In this document: piece by piece, positions 49,798 to 59,010 of the stretch
How the letters are laid out: the number at the start of each line of letters is the position of its first letter
Numbering within the stretch: position 1 is the first letter of the stretch
From: Lepidostoma basale
Lineage: Eukaryota > Arthropoda > Insecta > Trichoptera > Lepidostomatidae
DNA length: 64,000 nt
NCBI GenBank assembly: GCA_022606425.2
Contig: JAHDVF020000518.1
Coordinates: forward strand, 283,082 to 347,081
Direction of reading: 5' to 3'
Notes under the pieces: generated by a model
Databases searched by the model: none
What the model saw: the letters and a program-made list of their open reading frames with translations, nothing else
Told to the model about the DNA's origin: nothing
Position numbers and translations under genes: made by a program

Positions 49798-50275
49798 AAA
49801 CTAACTAACCATCACGCCGTTTCCCCGAAGGGGTAGGCAGATTGAATGGACTGCCACACTTTTCATTCCTGACATATTTTTCTCGCTTCCTCAAAATTCA
49901 TACATCGTTTCATGCACGCGCGTAGATTTCTCTGACTCCTCACATGGCCGACATTCAAAATTTGATTTATTTTATCGTGCCACGTTTTCTTCGGTGTTCC
50001 TCTATTTCTGGTTCCATTTACATCGTTAACATATATTTCTTTTACCATTCTTTCTTCATTTATTCCTCTCATATGTCCTTCATATGTCCATCTTAATGAT
50101 CCTTTCATTATTTTGTTCATAACACTATCATTCGCACCGCATTCACTTCTTATATTTTCATTCGACACTCTATCATACACAGAGTACCTATTCACACATA
50201 AGTCTAAGAGATCTCATTTCTACTGCATTTATTCTACTTTCATCCTTCTTTAGCCAGTTCCATGCTTCAAGTATT
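49798..50275 (-). mobile_element. RTE LINE 3' end with 11-bp TSD, TTAG-tailed
   Basis: Target duplication TTTTATTTAAA at 49787-49797 and 50276-50286. Minus frame encodes YSVYDRVSNENIRSECGAND, SVMNKIMKGSLRW, EERMVKEIYVNDVNGTRNRG, HDKINQILNVGHVRSQRN. The 5' truncation point is in KPWNWLKKDESR. It landed on the AATAAA of the adjacent candidate exon. Confidence 0.9.
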
Positions 50276-50276
50276 T

Positions 50277-50282
50277 TTTATT
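50277..50282 (-). terminator. AATAAA polyadenylation signal of the candidate exon
   Basis: AATAAA on the minus strand, 35 nt beyond the stop codon. It is part of the RTE target-site duplication, so a second AATAAA sits on the far side of the RTE (49788-49793). Confidence 0.4.
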
Positions 50283-50316
50283 TAAACCGTGCATAAACAA
50301 GTTTAGTGAGACGTAC

Positions 50317-50496
50317 TCAATTTATGATTAAATTTTGTATAGTTTCAGCTTCCTTATATCGACTCATTCGCGCTGTACACCACTCCATCTCACTCAGAGT
50401 GTCAATGAAACGGGTTGACGTGGTACTTGTCATTTTTCCTTCTGTAAGATAGATTGACCACTTACTACCCTGCTTTATTTCCCGTGTGACATCGTT
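50317..50496 (-). CDS. Candidate terminal coding exon of an unrecognised gene
   Basis: The minus strand has a strong acceptor (CAATTTTCTCGTTTCAG) immediately followed by an uninterrupted 59-codon frame ending in TGA at 50319-50317. The peptide includes NDVTREIKQGSKWSIYLTEG, TSTTSTRFIDTLSEMEWCTA and RMSRYKEAETIQNLIIN. An AATAAA lies 35 nt after the stop (50282-50277). Codon content looks like a real protein and nothing in it resembles the LINE families here. Phase 0 at the acceptor. Upstream exons would be at higher coordinates, possibly outside the window. Function unknown. An undescribed element protein is the main alternative. Confidence 0.45.
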   Translation of the reverse strand, partial: NDVTREIKQGSKWSIYLTEGKMTSTTSTRFIDTLSEMEWCTARMSRYKEAETIQNLIIN

Positions 50497-50639
50497 CTGA
50501 AACGAGAAAATTGAATTAACTATCAGACGTCTTTATACTTGTATTTACTCTATCGGTATTAAATATATCCCTTATACACGCAACAAAAAAACATCGCGAA
50601 AGCTGCTCTCACATTTCAAACCCGATTTTAAATGGCATT

Positions 50640-50700
50640 TCATAATGCCTTAGACAGGCGACACATGTCATTTACATAAATTATAATAAAACGAAATCAT
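50640..50700 (+). repeat. Family D fragment
   Basis: CATAATGCCTTAGACAGGCG then ACACATGTCATTTACATAAA: stem II GCCU/AGGC intact, GAAA changed to GACA. Confidence 0.6.
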
Positions 50701-51490
50701 AGAAGAGGTAGCTGGCTTGGGACTAGGTTATAAAATGGGCAGTAAAACTGTGAAGGTCATTTGCTATGCAGACGATAGCGCATTAATAGCAAAGTCTGAA
50801 GATGATCCTCAAAGAATGTTGTACAAATTCCACACAGTATCACAAAGGCTAAATATGGCTTTATCAGTCAACAAAACAAAAAGTCTCACTATATCTAGGC
50901 AACCTACAAGATGAAAGCTGAATGTTGATGATATACCTGTGGAGCAGGTAATGAATTTCAGATATTTGGGAGTAGAGATCTGCATCCAAAATGACCTTTA
51001 TACCGAAGTACGAGAATAAGTCAGTTAAGCCTCTGCCGAATCAGAATATCTGATGAATCTGATTTGGAAGAACAAGCACATGCGTATCGACAGAAAGATC
51101 AAAATTTATAAAACATGCGTGCCACCTATCATGACGTATGCTGTAGAGACGCAGGCCGACACTGTGTGCGAACCATGGGACTACTAAGAGCATCGGAGAT
51201 GAAGTTTCTTAGATCAATTACTGCAAAAACTCTCCGAGATCGTGTCCGCAACGTAGACATAAGAAAATCTTGCGAAATAGAGAATACCGTTCAGTGAAGT
51301 AGATCCAGAAGAAGATACTGGAGGGACCATGTAGCCCGAATGGATGGTGATAGACTTGCATATACAGCCGCTTATGAAATCCCCTCCGGATACCGCCCAA
51401 GAGATGGAGGGACAGTCAGATCTCATCATCCGACGAAACATGATTTCTGTGTCACAGATCGTCAGATCTATTAAAAGAAGAAGAAGAAGA
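50701..51490 (+). mobile_element. RTE-like LINE 3' half, family e, including RT palm motif
   Basis: Encodes VICYADDSALIAKSEDDPQR (RT YADD box), LNMALSVNKTKSLTISRQPT, then in other frames VEQVMNFRYLGVEI, KIKIYKTCVPPIMTYAVET, LRASEMKFLRSITAKTLRDR, and ends in (AAG)n at 51477-51490. Family D sequence borders both sides. Confidence 0.85.
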
Positions 51491-51650
51491 TAATAAAACT
51501 TTTAGAAAACAGAATTGAGAAACACTTTGATATAATACCATTTGCCTCGATTTGACCTTTTCATTCGTATCAGTTATTTACAACTAGCCGAAGCAGCAAC
51601 GCTTCGCTTTTGCGATATTCGAGTACTTACAGTACGTACACAGTATATTG
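51491..51650. repeat. Family D fragment and unassigned sequence
   Basis: ATAATAAAACTTTTAGAAAACAG continues the family D copy interrupted by the LINE; the following CATTCGTATCAGTTATTT is its next block after an 45-bp insertion. Confidence 0.5.
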
Positions 51651-51651
51651 A

Positions 51652-52080
51652 TGACCTTCGTGACCGAGTGGTAAGTTCATTGACTGCCATCCCGAAAGTC
51701 TCGGGTTTGATTCCAGGCAATGGCAGTGTGGTTGTCACAATGTATTTGATCTGGTGCAGAATTCACATGACAATAAAATGGGGAATGAATTAGTTGCCTA
51801 TCACATGTCACGAGAATCAATATTATTTTTTTTTTTGTTTGTTGAATCACTCTTAAGATTATTACAGCGAATCTATGCAAAGGTTATTATAGCAATCTCT
51901 ACCAGACCAAAGACAAAGTGACAATCACACTGCAATCGCCGGGAATCGAACCCGGGACCTTTGGGGTGGCAGTCAAAGCACTTACCACTCAACCACGAAG
52001 GTCGGTCAATGATATCTATATCCTTTACATCGATTTGGCTTGCGCTATAATGATGTTAAGAGCGATTCAACAAAATAATA
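51652..52080 (+). mobile_element. tRNA-derived SINE, copy 4, interrupted by copy 5
   Basis: Head GACCTTCGTGACCGAGTGGTAAG with A box at 51658-51670 and B box GGGTTTGATTCC. Body to ATCACATGTCACGAGAATCA (51825). It resumes at about 52003 with TCAATGATATC and ends CCTTTACATCGATTTGGCTTGC … GAGCGATTCAACAAAATAATA. Confidence 0.85.
51829..52002 (-). mobile_element. tRNA-derived SINE, copy 5, nested in copy 4
   Basis: Minus strand starts GACCTTCGTGGTTGAGTGGTAAG and has a perfect B box (GGGTTCGATTCC), body GATTGTCACTTTGTCTTTGG, and an A-rich end (T run at 51829-51838). It lacks about 50 bp of the body. Confidence 0.85.
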
Positions 52081-52305
52081 TTAAAAATTAAATTAACGAA
52101 AGCATTCCCATAAAATGTAATAAAACTCTTAGAAAACAGATTGTGAATAAAAATTGTGGTTTAACATCATTGTTCAAGATACGATTGAACAATAAAACAA
52201 TAATTATGCAAAAAATGTATTAGATATTAACTGTGTCAAACAGAACTGTAACACGAAATTGCAAAATTAGTCTAAAAAATGCGATTAAAAATTCGTTTAC
52301 CTCGT
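52070..52305 (+). repeat. Family D, right arm of the 2.7-kb inverted repeat
   Basis: Complement of 49555-49797 with about 90% identity over 235 bp, ending GATTAAAAATTCGTTTACC exactly where the (TTCTCC)n array starts. Confidence 0.85.
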
Positions 52306-52815
52306 TCTTCTCCTTCTTCTCTTTCTTCTCCTTCTTCTCCTTCTTCTCCTTTTTCTACTTCTTCTCCTTCTTCTTCTTCTTCTCCTTCTTCTCCTTCTTC
52401 TACTTCTTCTCCTTCTTCTCCTTTTTCTCCTTCTTCTCCTTCTTCTCCATCTTCTCCTTCTTCTCCTTCTTCTCCTTCTTCTCCTTCTTCTCCTTCTTCT
52501 CCTTCTTCTCCTTCTTCTCCTTCTTCTCCTTCTTCTCCTTCTTCTCCTTCTTCTCCTTCTTCTCCTTCTTCTCCTTCTTCTCCTTCTTCTCCTTCTTCTC
52601 CTTCTTCTCCATCTTCTCCTTCTTCTCCTTCTTCTCCTTCTTCTCCTTCTTCTCCTTCTTCTCCTTTTCTTCTTCTTCTTCTTCTTCTCTTCTTCTCCAT
52701 CTTCTCCTTCTTCGCCTTCTTCTCATTCTTCTCCTTCTTCTCCTTTTTCTCCTTCTTCTCCTTTTTCTCCTTCTTCTCCTTATTCTCCTTCGTCTCCTTC
52801 TTCTCCTTCTTCAAA
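52306..52815. repeat. (TTCTCC)n microsatellite, about 510 bp
   Basis: Hexamer array with TTCTTC and TTTTCC variants. It generates long artificial frames in all readings (Phe/Ser-, Ser/Pro-, Glu/Gly- and Lys/Glu-rich). Confidence 0.98.
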
Positions 52816-53425
52816 TAATGAGCCACTGGAAGACTATTGTGAACGATGTCAAAACCCACACAACGATGTAACGCCGAGAAGAAGAAGAAAAAGTACGTTA
52901 CAATAAATCTCTTTATTCCGATCAAATAATTTTAAAAAATTTCATGTTCCATTTCAAAAAAATAACCAATTAAAAGTCTGCAATTTGAATCCAATATATT
53001 ATAATTTAGAAACAAAAAAAACAAAGAAGATCAAACAAACAAAAAAAATCACCCCTTGTAAATGCACCCACCCAAGATATTATTACGCAACCCTTTTTCC
53101 GACAGAAAAATCTGTTTTCAATATGTCAAAGAAACGTCCTTACCTAGAGGGCTGAATGCGATATTCAATTGTTTAAAAAAAATCCGTGTTTTCAATTATT
53201 AAAAAAATAAATGAACCAAATTACAAGAGAACCCTCCATGGCCCCGCAACCCACGGCCACAAATGTGTATATTTTCTCTCCGTGTATAATTAAATGTCAC
53301 AAATCAGTGGCTTGCTCATCCCTATTTTGAACAGAGCCGAATTCAGAATTCATTAAAAGAATTTAATTTAATTTTTAATTTATTTTTGTTAATTTAAAAA
53401 AACGTTAAGAATGCAGATTTATATA
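52816..53425. other. No gene recognised
   Basis: Unique-looking AT-rich sequence; CAGTGGCTTGCTCATCCCTA at 53306-53325 may be an element scrap. Confidence 0.3.
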
Positions 53426-53427
53426 AA

Positions 53428-53622
53428 TCATAAGTTCCCAAATTTTTTTGTCTAAACCCCATGCCGATTTTTCTGTATTGTGTAGACCCCTTGCTTTCCT
53501 AATATGTTTTTTTTTGCAAATCCGTATATAGCTATAAATTAGTTTTTGGCTGACACAGCTACTCACTTTGATAGGGTTTACTGTAGAAAATAAATCTTTA
53601 ATATAAAACATATGTTAAGTTT
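53428..53622 (-). mobile_element. hAT-like MITE fragment
   Basis: AAGTTCCCAAATTTTTTTGTC, TGTGTAGACCCCTTGCTTTC and TAGGGTTTACTGTAGAAAAT match 31886-32085. Confidence 0.6.
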
Positions 53623-54110
53623 CCTGTTTATACATTTAATAATTAAAACACAATCTGTTCTGGTTCTGATTTTGAAAATTTGGTTTGGTTCATGTGGTGC
53701 TCCCGTTAATTTGGAGAAATTACGTGTAAAAGTGAATTGTTTTGGTCAATTTGATTGTTGCCGCACTTTATAATAGTTAATTGTGACAAGTAATACGTTT
53801 GTACTGTTTTGATGTCAAAATTATACAAGTTTTTTTCGTTTACATAAATAATTTTGACAGGTGGTGTAAAAATAAATTTTTCATTTGTTCCAATGACAAT
53901 TTGAATAATTTCTTCAGTATTCTTTTAAAGTTCTTGCTGGTGTTGGTTGGTTTTAAGTGCCTAATTACTGCTTATAAAAAAAAGGTGGATACGTGGAACA
54001 TTAATTAAATCATATAATAGACAATATGTGCACCATCTAAAAATAACATTTTGTGTTAAATTATTTTTATTTTGTTATTTTATTTTATATCATTGTATTT
54101 TATATTATTT
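53623..54110. other. No gene recognised
   Basis: AT-rich; a 69-codon frame (53799-54008) is unsupported. Confidence 0.3.
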
Positions 54111-54171
54111 GTTTTAGATTTATTTTGTGGATGTTGGAAGATCGAAGAGTGCGCGGGAGATGCCTATTGGT

Positions 54172-54290
54172 GGCGATGAGGTTCGCAGCCCATCACACGC
54201 CGATGGAGTGCCGCATCGGTTAAAGTGTGACAGTCCATTCTTTCTGCCTACCCTTTCGGGGAGACGGCGTGATGGTTAGTTAGTTAGTTA
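54172..54290 (+). mobile_element. SINE-like unit sharing the TTAG-RTE 3' tail, copy 2
   Basis: GGCGATGAGGTTCGCAGCCC, TGGAGTGCCGCATCGGTTAA, CAGTCCATTCTTTCTGCC and (TTAG)n. Same junction as 27400-27540, with less sequence in the middle. Confidence 0.6.
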
Positions 54291-54415
54291 ACACAATTTA
54301 CTAATAAATACACAATTTTTAATACAAAAAAGAAGAAATTAATTCAAAAAGGGATAGTTTCAATGAAATATACCATACATATAATTAGGGATATATGTCT
54401 ATTTAAATATAGTAT
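54291..54415. other. AT-rich, nothing recognised
   Basis: Short AT-rich stretch. Confidence 0.3.
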
Positions 54416-54417
54416 TT

Positions 54418-54530
54418 ATTATATGACCGAGCCATAGAGGGTTTCCTCCGCTTACCCGAAGCTGTTATAGGCGCAGCGGCACCTTTCGTCAACCTCACTC
54501 GTGCACTCCCCTAGGCACGGTATTACATTG
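54418..54530 (+). repeat. SINE-like repeat, family I
   Basis: CCATAGAGGGTTTCCTCCGC, CCCGAAGCTGTTATAGGCGC, CACCTTTCGTCAACC: same order as the complete copy at 34.1 kb, opposite strand. Confidence 0.55.
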
Positions 54531-54795
54531 TTGTGACATTTGTGATACAGCTAAAATAAATTACAGAATTTTTTTAAATCAATAGTAAAAAAATTAATTT
54601 ACAATCTATAATGTGAGTAGAAAAATTTCGTCGGTTTTCAATCGTTCAACTTTCAAATTACATCTTAACTGGTTCTTGAGATACCACTTGGACCTTTAAT
54701 ATGGTGGTTTTCCATTGCTTTCGGCATTTATGGAAAGAATAGATTATTCGGACCAAATTACTTTATACACCTATTTATGTTTGCACCTATTTATG
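54531..54795. other. No gene recognised
   Basis: AT-rich; nothing recognised. Confidence 0.3.
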
Positions 54796-54797
54796 TT

Positions 54798-54925
54798 TGC
54801 TATTGATTCTCACGACAAATTATAGGTTGCTAGTGTGTGGTAATTTTTATTGTTACGTGAATTCAATCAGACCAAAAACAGAGTGAGATATTTTTAACAC
54901 TGACATCGCCAGGAATCGCCTGTCC
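54798..54925 (-). mobile_element. Decayed tRNA-derived SINE (first family)
   Basis: TTGATTCTCACGACAAATTATAGG, GTTACGTGAATTCAATCAGACC, CATCGCCAGGAATCGCCTG match the family body and B-box region; the A-box end is missing. Confidence 0.6.
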
Positions 54926-55024
54926 TTCGTCCATGCGTGACTTACGTTAGAAAAAACAAAAATTATAAAAGAAATCAAGAAGGACCAGGCCAATTTTATC
55001 TACTTCTATTTTCCTCTATGTCCC

Positions 55025-55432
55025 GCCATACATGCTTACTTACATACTTAGACAGCCGTTGTCATCCACTGCTGGACATAGGCCTCCCCCATACTTCTCC
55101 ACGTATCCCTGTCGGTGCCTTTTGCATCCAATCGCCATCAATTCATCTCATGTCATCGGACCATCGTGTGGGGGGTCTCCCTCTGTTTCGTTTGTCTTCG
55201 CGGGGTCTCCACTCTACCACCCTTCTGGTCCATCTATCGTCTACCAATCTGGTAATATATCCCGCAAGTGATCATTTAAGCTTCGCTAACCTTGCGACAT
55301 CTGTTATTCCCGACCTTCTACATATTTTAGTATTTATTATCTGGTCTGAGAGTCTTACGTGTAGCATGGCTCTTTCGTGTTTCCGCTGTGCTACACGGAG
55401 TCTCCTTATGGTCATACATGCAGATTACACTT
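55025..55432 (-). mobile_element. RTE-like LINE fragment, family c
   Basis: Same region as 6526-6960 (CTTCTCCACGTATCCCTGTC, GACCATCGTGTGGGGGGTCTCC, ACGTGTAGCATGGCTCTTTCG). Minus strand carries RRLRVAQRKHERAMLHV-type coding with indels. Confidence 0.8.
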
Positions 55433-55584
55433 AAAAATACTTTAAATATTTCTAAACAAAATATTTTTAAAAAGCCACGGGATTAAATGGGAGCGGACTC
55501 ATGGACACGTGACAGCGGGAAATGAAAGAAGGGACAGAGGAAACAATGCGGAATGGCGTGAGTTACAGATGTTCCCCCACTGCC
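55433..55584 (+). mobile_element. Possible LINE scrap
   Basis: Forward reading WERTHGHVTAGNERRDRGNN and AEWRELQ suggests a C-terminal LINE piece, but it is too short to place. Confidence 0.3.
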
Positions 55585-55692
55585 ACGAAAGCCATCCTTG
55601 TGAACAATAAATTGGGTCATGTCCATGCCTGAACCCAAGTGTCTAGGTTTAAGAGCCAAACATTCTGTCCCTTAGACTACCACCCGGATAAA
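55585..55692 (-). mobile_element. tRNA-derived SINE, second family, copy 2
   Basis: Minus strand: GGGTGGTAGTCTAAGGGACA (A-box region), then ACTTGGGTTCAGGCATGGAC (B-box region), collinear with 21700-21780. Confidence 0.6.
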
Positions 55693-56028
55693 ACGGAGAG
55701 TAAAACTTGATTATATTTTATTCCCTAATGCCACCCGTCTCATTTCCAGGCTTTTACAACGTAACATAATACCACGTACATTCTTAGTTATAAATATAAC
55801 GTGTAATGTAAACTAATTCGGTCATATGATCTACACACGTAAATATACGCATATGTATAAAGCACACATGTGAATATGTATATGTGAATAAATATTTAAT
55901 ATGAGCGGTGATTGTATACAAATTAAGTACATACATATTAATGCTCACGTTGAACTACGAGAAATAATTCCTCGCACGTGCCATACAAATGAAATGTAAT
56001 TAATTAATTGTTAATATTAAAACTATTC
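55693..56028. other. No gene recognised
   Basis: AT-rich with ATACGCATATGTATAA/ATGTGAATATGTATATGTG alternating stretches near 55848-55885. Confidence 0.3.
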
Positions 56029-56031
56029 ATT

Positions 56032-56520
56032 ATCTTCATCATCATCAGCCTTTAGTCGTCCAGTGCTGAACAGGAGCCTCCCTTCCCGACCTCCACAACT
56101 CTCTATCTCTCGCCGCTCTGTGCCATTGTCCTCCTGCCACTCTCTTGATGTCATAAGACCATCTGGCTTGTGGTTTGCAAGGATTTCCATGGCCAGTTTT
56201 CCATCGCCACTCCAGGGTGCGTCTTGTCTACCAATCATATGTTGTTCTCGCTATATGTCCGGCCCAATTCCACATCAACGAGGCTATTTTGCACGCTACC
56301 TCCGCAACTTTGGTCCTTTCTCTGATCCATTCATTTTTCTTCTGTCTCGCAGACTAATGTTTAACATCCTTCTCTTCATTACCCGCTGGGTCACTTGGAA
56401 TTTCTGTATTGTTCTTCTTGTGAACGTAACTGTTTCCAGCCCGTATATCAGTACTGGGAAGATGCACATGTCAAATATTGTTTTCTTCGGGTGGTTCTTT
56501 TAGACTTAAAAATATTGGAA
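56032..56520 (-). mobile_element. RTE-like LINE C terminus, family c relative
   Basis: Minus strand reads MCIFPVLIYGLETVT, QRVMKRRMLNISLRD-type sequence, IAWNWAGHIARTTYDW-type sequence and TRKWPWKSLQTTSQMVL-type relics, then GRREIESCGGREGR. Multiple frameshifts. Confidence 0.7.
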
Positions 56521-56629
56521 TGTTTACTGTAAACAGCCTATGCAAGACCCCACCTACGTTCCATCTCGGCTTCTCGGTTGCCTTCGCCAAGCTTGACCAT
56601 TTATCCCAGATACATATACGCAACCTTTT

Positions 56630-56700
56630 GTAGCCCTGAAGACTGCGGGAGCGAAATCGGTTGGTTGTTGTAAAGAATAAAGTGGTTTAAATACAAGTTT
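56630..56700 (+). ncRNA. Hammerhead-like motif, family C (degenerate)
   Basis: CUGAAGA core at 56636-56642, stem II mutated (CUGCGGGAGC), GAAA, AUCGGUU, then AATAAAGTGGTTTAAATACA, the family C flank. Confidence 0.5.
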
Positions 56701-56709
56701 ATAAATAAG

Positions 56710-57245
56710 TATATTAAAGAAGAATTGGACTAAGCTGGGCAGCTTTCGGAAACATGAATTACATCCTTAAAAACCGAAATATACCGATCAACCTGAAACG
56801 AAAAGTTTATGAAGCCTGCGTTCTGCCAGTTAGTACTTATGGTCTTGTAACTGTTACATTGTCCAAACAAAGTGCCGAGAAACTACGAGTGACCCAAAAA
56901 ACCATGGAAAGAGTCATGTTAGGAATAAGCCAAAGACACAAAGTCAGAAACAATACGGTGAGAGAAAAAACAAATGTCACTGACATCATCCACCGGATGG
57001 CGACTCTAAAATGGCAATGGGCAGGTAACGTAGCCAGAAGCTTAGATGAAAAGTAGACAAGAAGACTGCTGACTTAAAGACCGTGGACGGCGAAGAGAAG
57101 AAGCAACTACGGTGGAAAGATGATCTGAGCAGACACGTCGGAATAACCTAGATGCAGTCTGCACAGGACAGAGTGACATGGAAGCAAATGGAGCAGGCCT
57201 TTGTCCAGGAGTGGACGGGAATAGGCTGAGGAAGTAGAAGAAGAA
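56710..57245 (+). mobile_element. RTE-like LINE C terminus, family c
   Basis: Encodes NYILKNRNIPINLKRKVYEA, CVLPVSTYGLVTVTLSKQSA, EKLRVTQKTMERVMLGISQR, TNVTDIIHRMATLKWQWAGN, a stop at 57054, and in other frames KDDLSRHVGIT, QDRVTWKQMEQAFVQEW. Ends in (AAG)n. Confidence 0.85.
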
Positions 57246-57490
57246 GGAAAGAAGTAAGTTAGTAAGTAAGTACACGACAAATTAAGCGCTTCATACAAAA
57301 GAATATTTGATATGGAGTTTTACTTCTTATTTCAGGAAATAATTAAATGCTGAAGACGTGTATCATCATAATATTACAGCCCATTTTATAGTCTTGGGAA
57401 AAAAGTTTGATAATGCGTGCAATTTTAATCAAGGGCCTATTACCGATACTTTTACAACCAAAATGAAAACCCACTGTCAAAATTGGTGAG
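57246..57490. other. AT-rich; family D distal block at 57305-57345
   Basis: GATATGGAGTTTTACTTCTT … CAGGAAATAATTAAATG is a worn family D end block. Confidence 0.4.
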
Positions 57491-57845
57491 TCATATATAA
57501 TTCGTAATAGCGTATAGCGGTTTCAAGTTGAATTTAACGCAAGTACCACTATTAACAATTAGTGCCTGGCGCGTGAGAGCGATCCCCCGAATGGTACCCG
57601 GAATGACAAGAATTATATCTGACACGATTACAAATGTTTCAGGGAGGTTCCCGGGTACCCACCACACGGGCACACGGGTACCCGGGTACATAAGTCTTCA
57701 AAAACTTTCCAAATCCCCCAATCGGTGTGCCATTCCATCCGTGCTAACTCTCTGACGAAATAAAATGGCGAGATATGCACTGATTTCAATTTATTTGGAT
57801 TTATAACTCCTCTTAAATAAATTATAAATAACAGTTATTGTTTTA
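57491..57845. other. GC-richer patch with GGTACCCGGG repeats, unassigned
   Basis: TTCCCGGGTACCCAC and CACGGGTACCCGGGTAC at 57649-57688 form overlapping palindromes. Open frames of 60-75 codons on both strands cross it without other support. Confidence 0.35.
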
Positions 57846-57847
57846 AT

Positions 57848-58233
57848 CGCTGACAGCATGGACGATCTACAAGTCCTAGTTTCAAAAATGTACGAAGTAT
57901 GCAATAAGTATGACCTTGTGATAAACGTGTCAAAGTCGAAAGTTATAGTATTTGAAAAGGAAGAATATATGACGGATTGTGACATAAGTGTGAACGATGA
58001 GAAATTAGAGTAAGTTTACAAGAGATGGAAGAATGCAGAAAAATATCGGAAGAAGGGTTTTCGCTGGAAACAAAATAAATGGTGCACTCAATGTCATTAC
58101 CGCAAATAGAAATATATCGACTGAAGCAAAGATGGCAGTGCACAATGAAGTTCTAGTCCTTACGCTTATATGTGGAAGTGAAGCTTGGAGATGGCAGAAG
58201 AAGGATAAAAGTAGGACAAATGCCGTAGGGCAT
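57848..58233 (+). mobile_element. RTE RT fragment, TTAG/GTTTG group
   Basis: Encodes YEVCNKYDLVINVSKSKVIV-type sequence, MQKNIGRRVFAGNKINGALN, ISTEAKMAVHNEVLVLTLIC and GSEAWRWQKKDKSRTNAV. A segment with FVYLGS is missing near 58015. The 3' part is replaced by another LINE at 58234. Confidence 0.8.
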
Positions 58234-58540
58234 TTCCGTCCTTCAGAGAACAAGCGTTTTCGAACAAATTTCGGGGATCGAGCTTGGAACAATCTTCCTT
58301 CACACCTCAGATGCATAAATGATCCGACAGACTTCAGATCTAAGCTGAAAACCCATATTTTCCATATTTCATACCCAATTCAAAACTTGCATATTTTGTT
58401 CTATTATACTTTCTAATCGATCGCGAATATCAATCAGATGCAGCGTTCACGTTTAGATTTAAAACACGTCTTAATGCGCCCTTGAGGTGATTACATCACA
58501 AAAAAGGCGCTTTAAAAGTTAGCATATTATTATTATTATC
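58234..58540 (+). mobile_element. CR1/Jockey-type LINE 3' end with (ATT)n tail
   Basis: Encodes FRPSENKRFRTNFGDRAWNN, LPSHLRCINDPTDFRSKLKT and HIF, the typical LINE C terminus (WNxLPxxLR…FKxxLK). The 3' UTR GGTGATTACATCACAAAAAAGGCGC ends in (ATT)n at 58525-58538. It joins directly to the RTE fragment on its left. Confidence 0.75.
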
Positions 58541-58885
58541 GAATGTTGCGGTTCTCATGGACCGATATGGTCACCAACAATGAGCTGCTACATAGATTCA
58601 TAGTAGGAAGATTGTTTTCTGATGTGAAGTCTAGAAATATGACATATGTTATTTGGGACACATTCTCCGCAACGAGAAATACAATCTGCTGCACCCCATC
58701 ATGAAAGCGAAGATCGAGAGTAGGCGCGGTGTGACCCAGATGTCCTGGGTCGAGAATATCAAGGAGTGGACCGGAATTCAGGGGGTGTGGGAATTGTACC
58801 GTCTGCCATAGAATATAGAGACCAACGCCAGAGTGATAGCCGACCTCGGGGGTATCTGACATGGCACTCAAAGAAGAATAATTAA
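58541..58885 (+). mobile_element. RTE-like LINE C terminus, family d
   Basis: MLRFSWTDMVTNNELLHR-type start, GHILRNEKYNLLHPIM-type segment, TQMSWVENIKEWTGIQGVWE and DQRQSDSRPRGYLTWH-type end, in several frames. Confidence 0.75.
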
Positions 58886-59010
58886 TATGAGGTTAGTGCT
58901 TCATGAATGGATCTTTTTAACGAGATTTTCTACTCTTAAAAACTTCGAATCAATAATGAGTTTTAACTTTTAATACGAATCTACGTTTTTCAAACCTGTA
59001 TAAAATTTTA
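58886..59010. other. AT-rich, holds the left TSD of the next element
   Basis: TATAAAATTTTA at 58999-59010 is duplicated at 59762-59773. Confidence 0.6.

Noticed and set aside
52233..52925. Frames of 108-217 codons rich in Phe/Ser, Ser/Pro, Glu/Gly or Lys/Glu
   Set aside because: All come from the (TTCTCC)n array; no conserved flanking domain.
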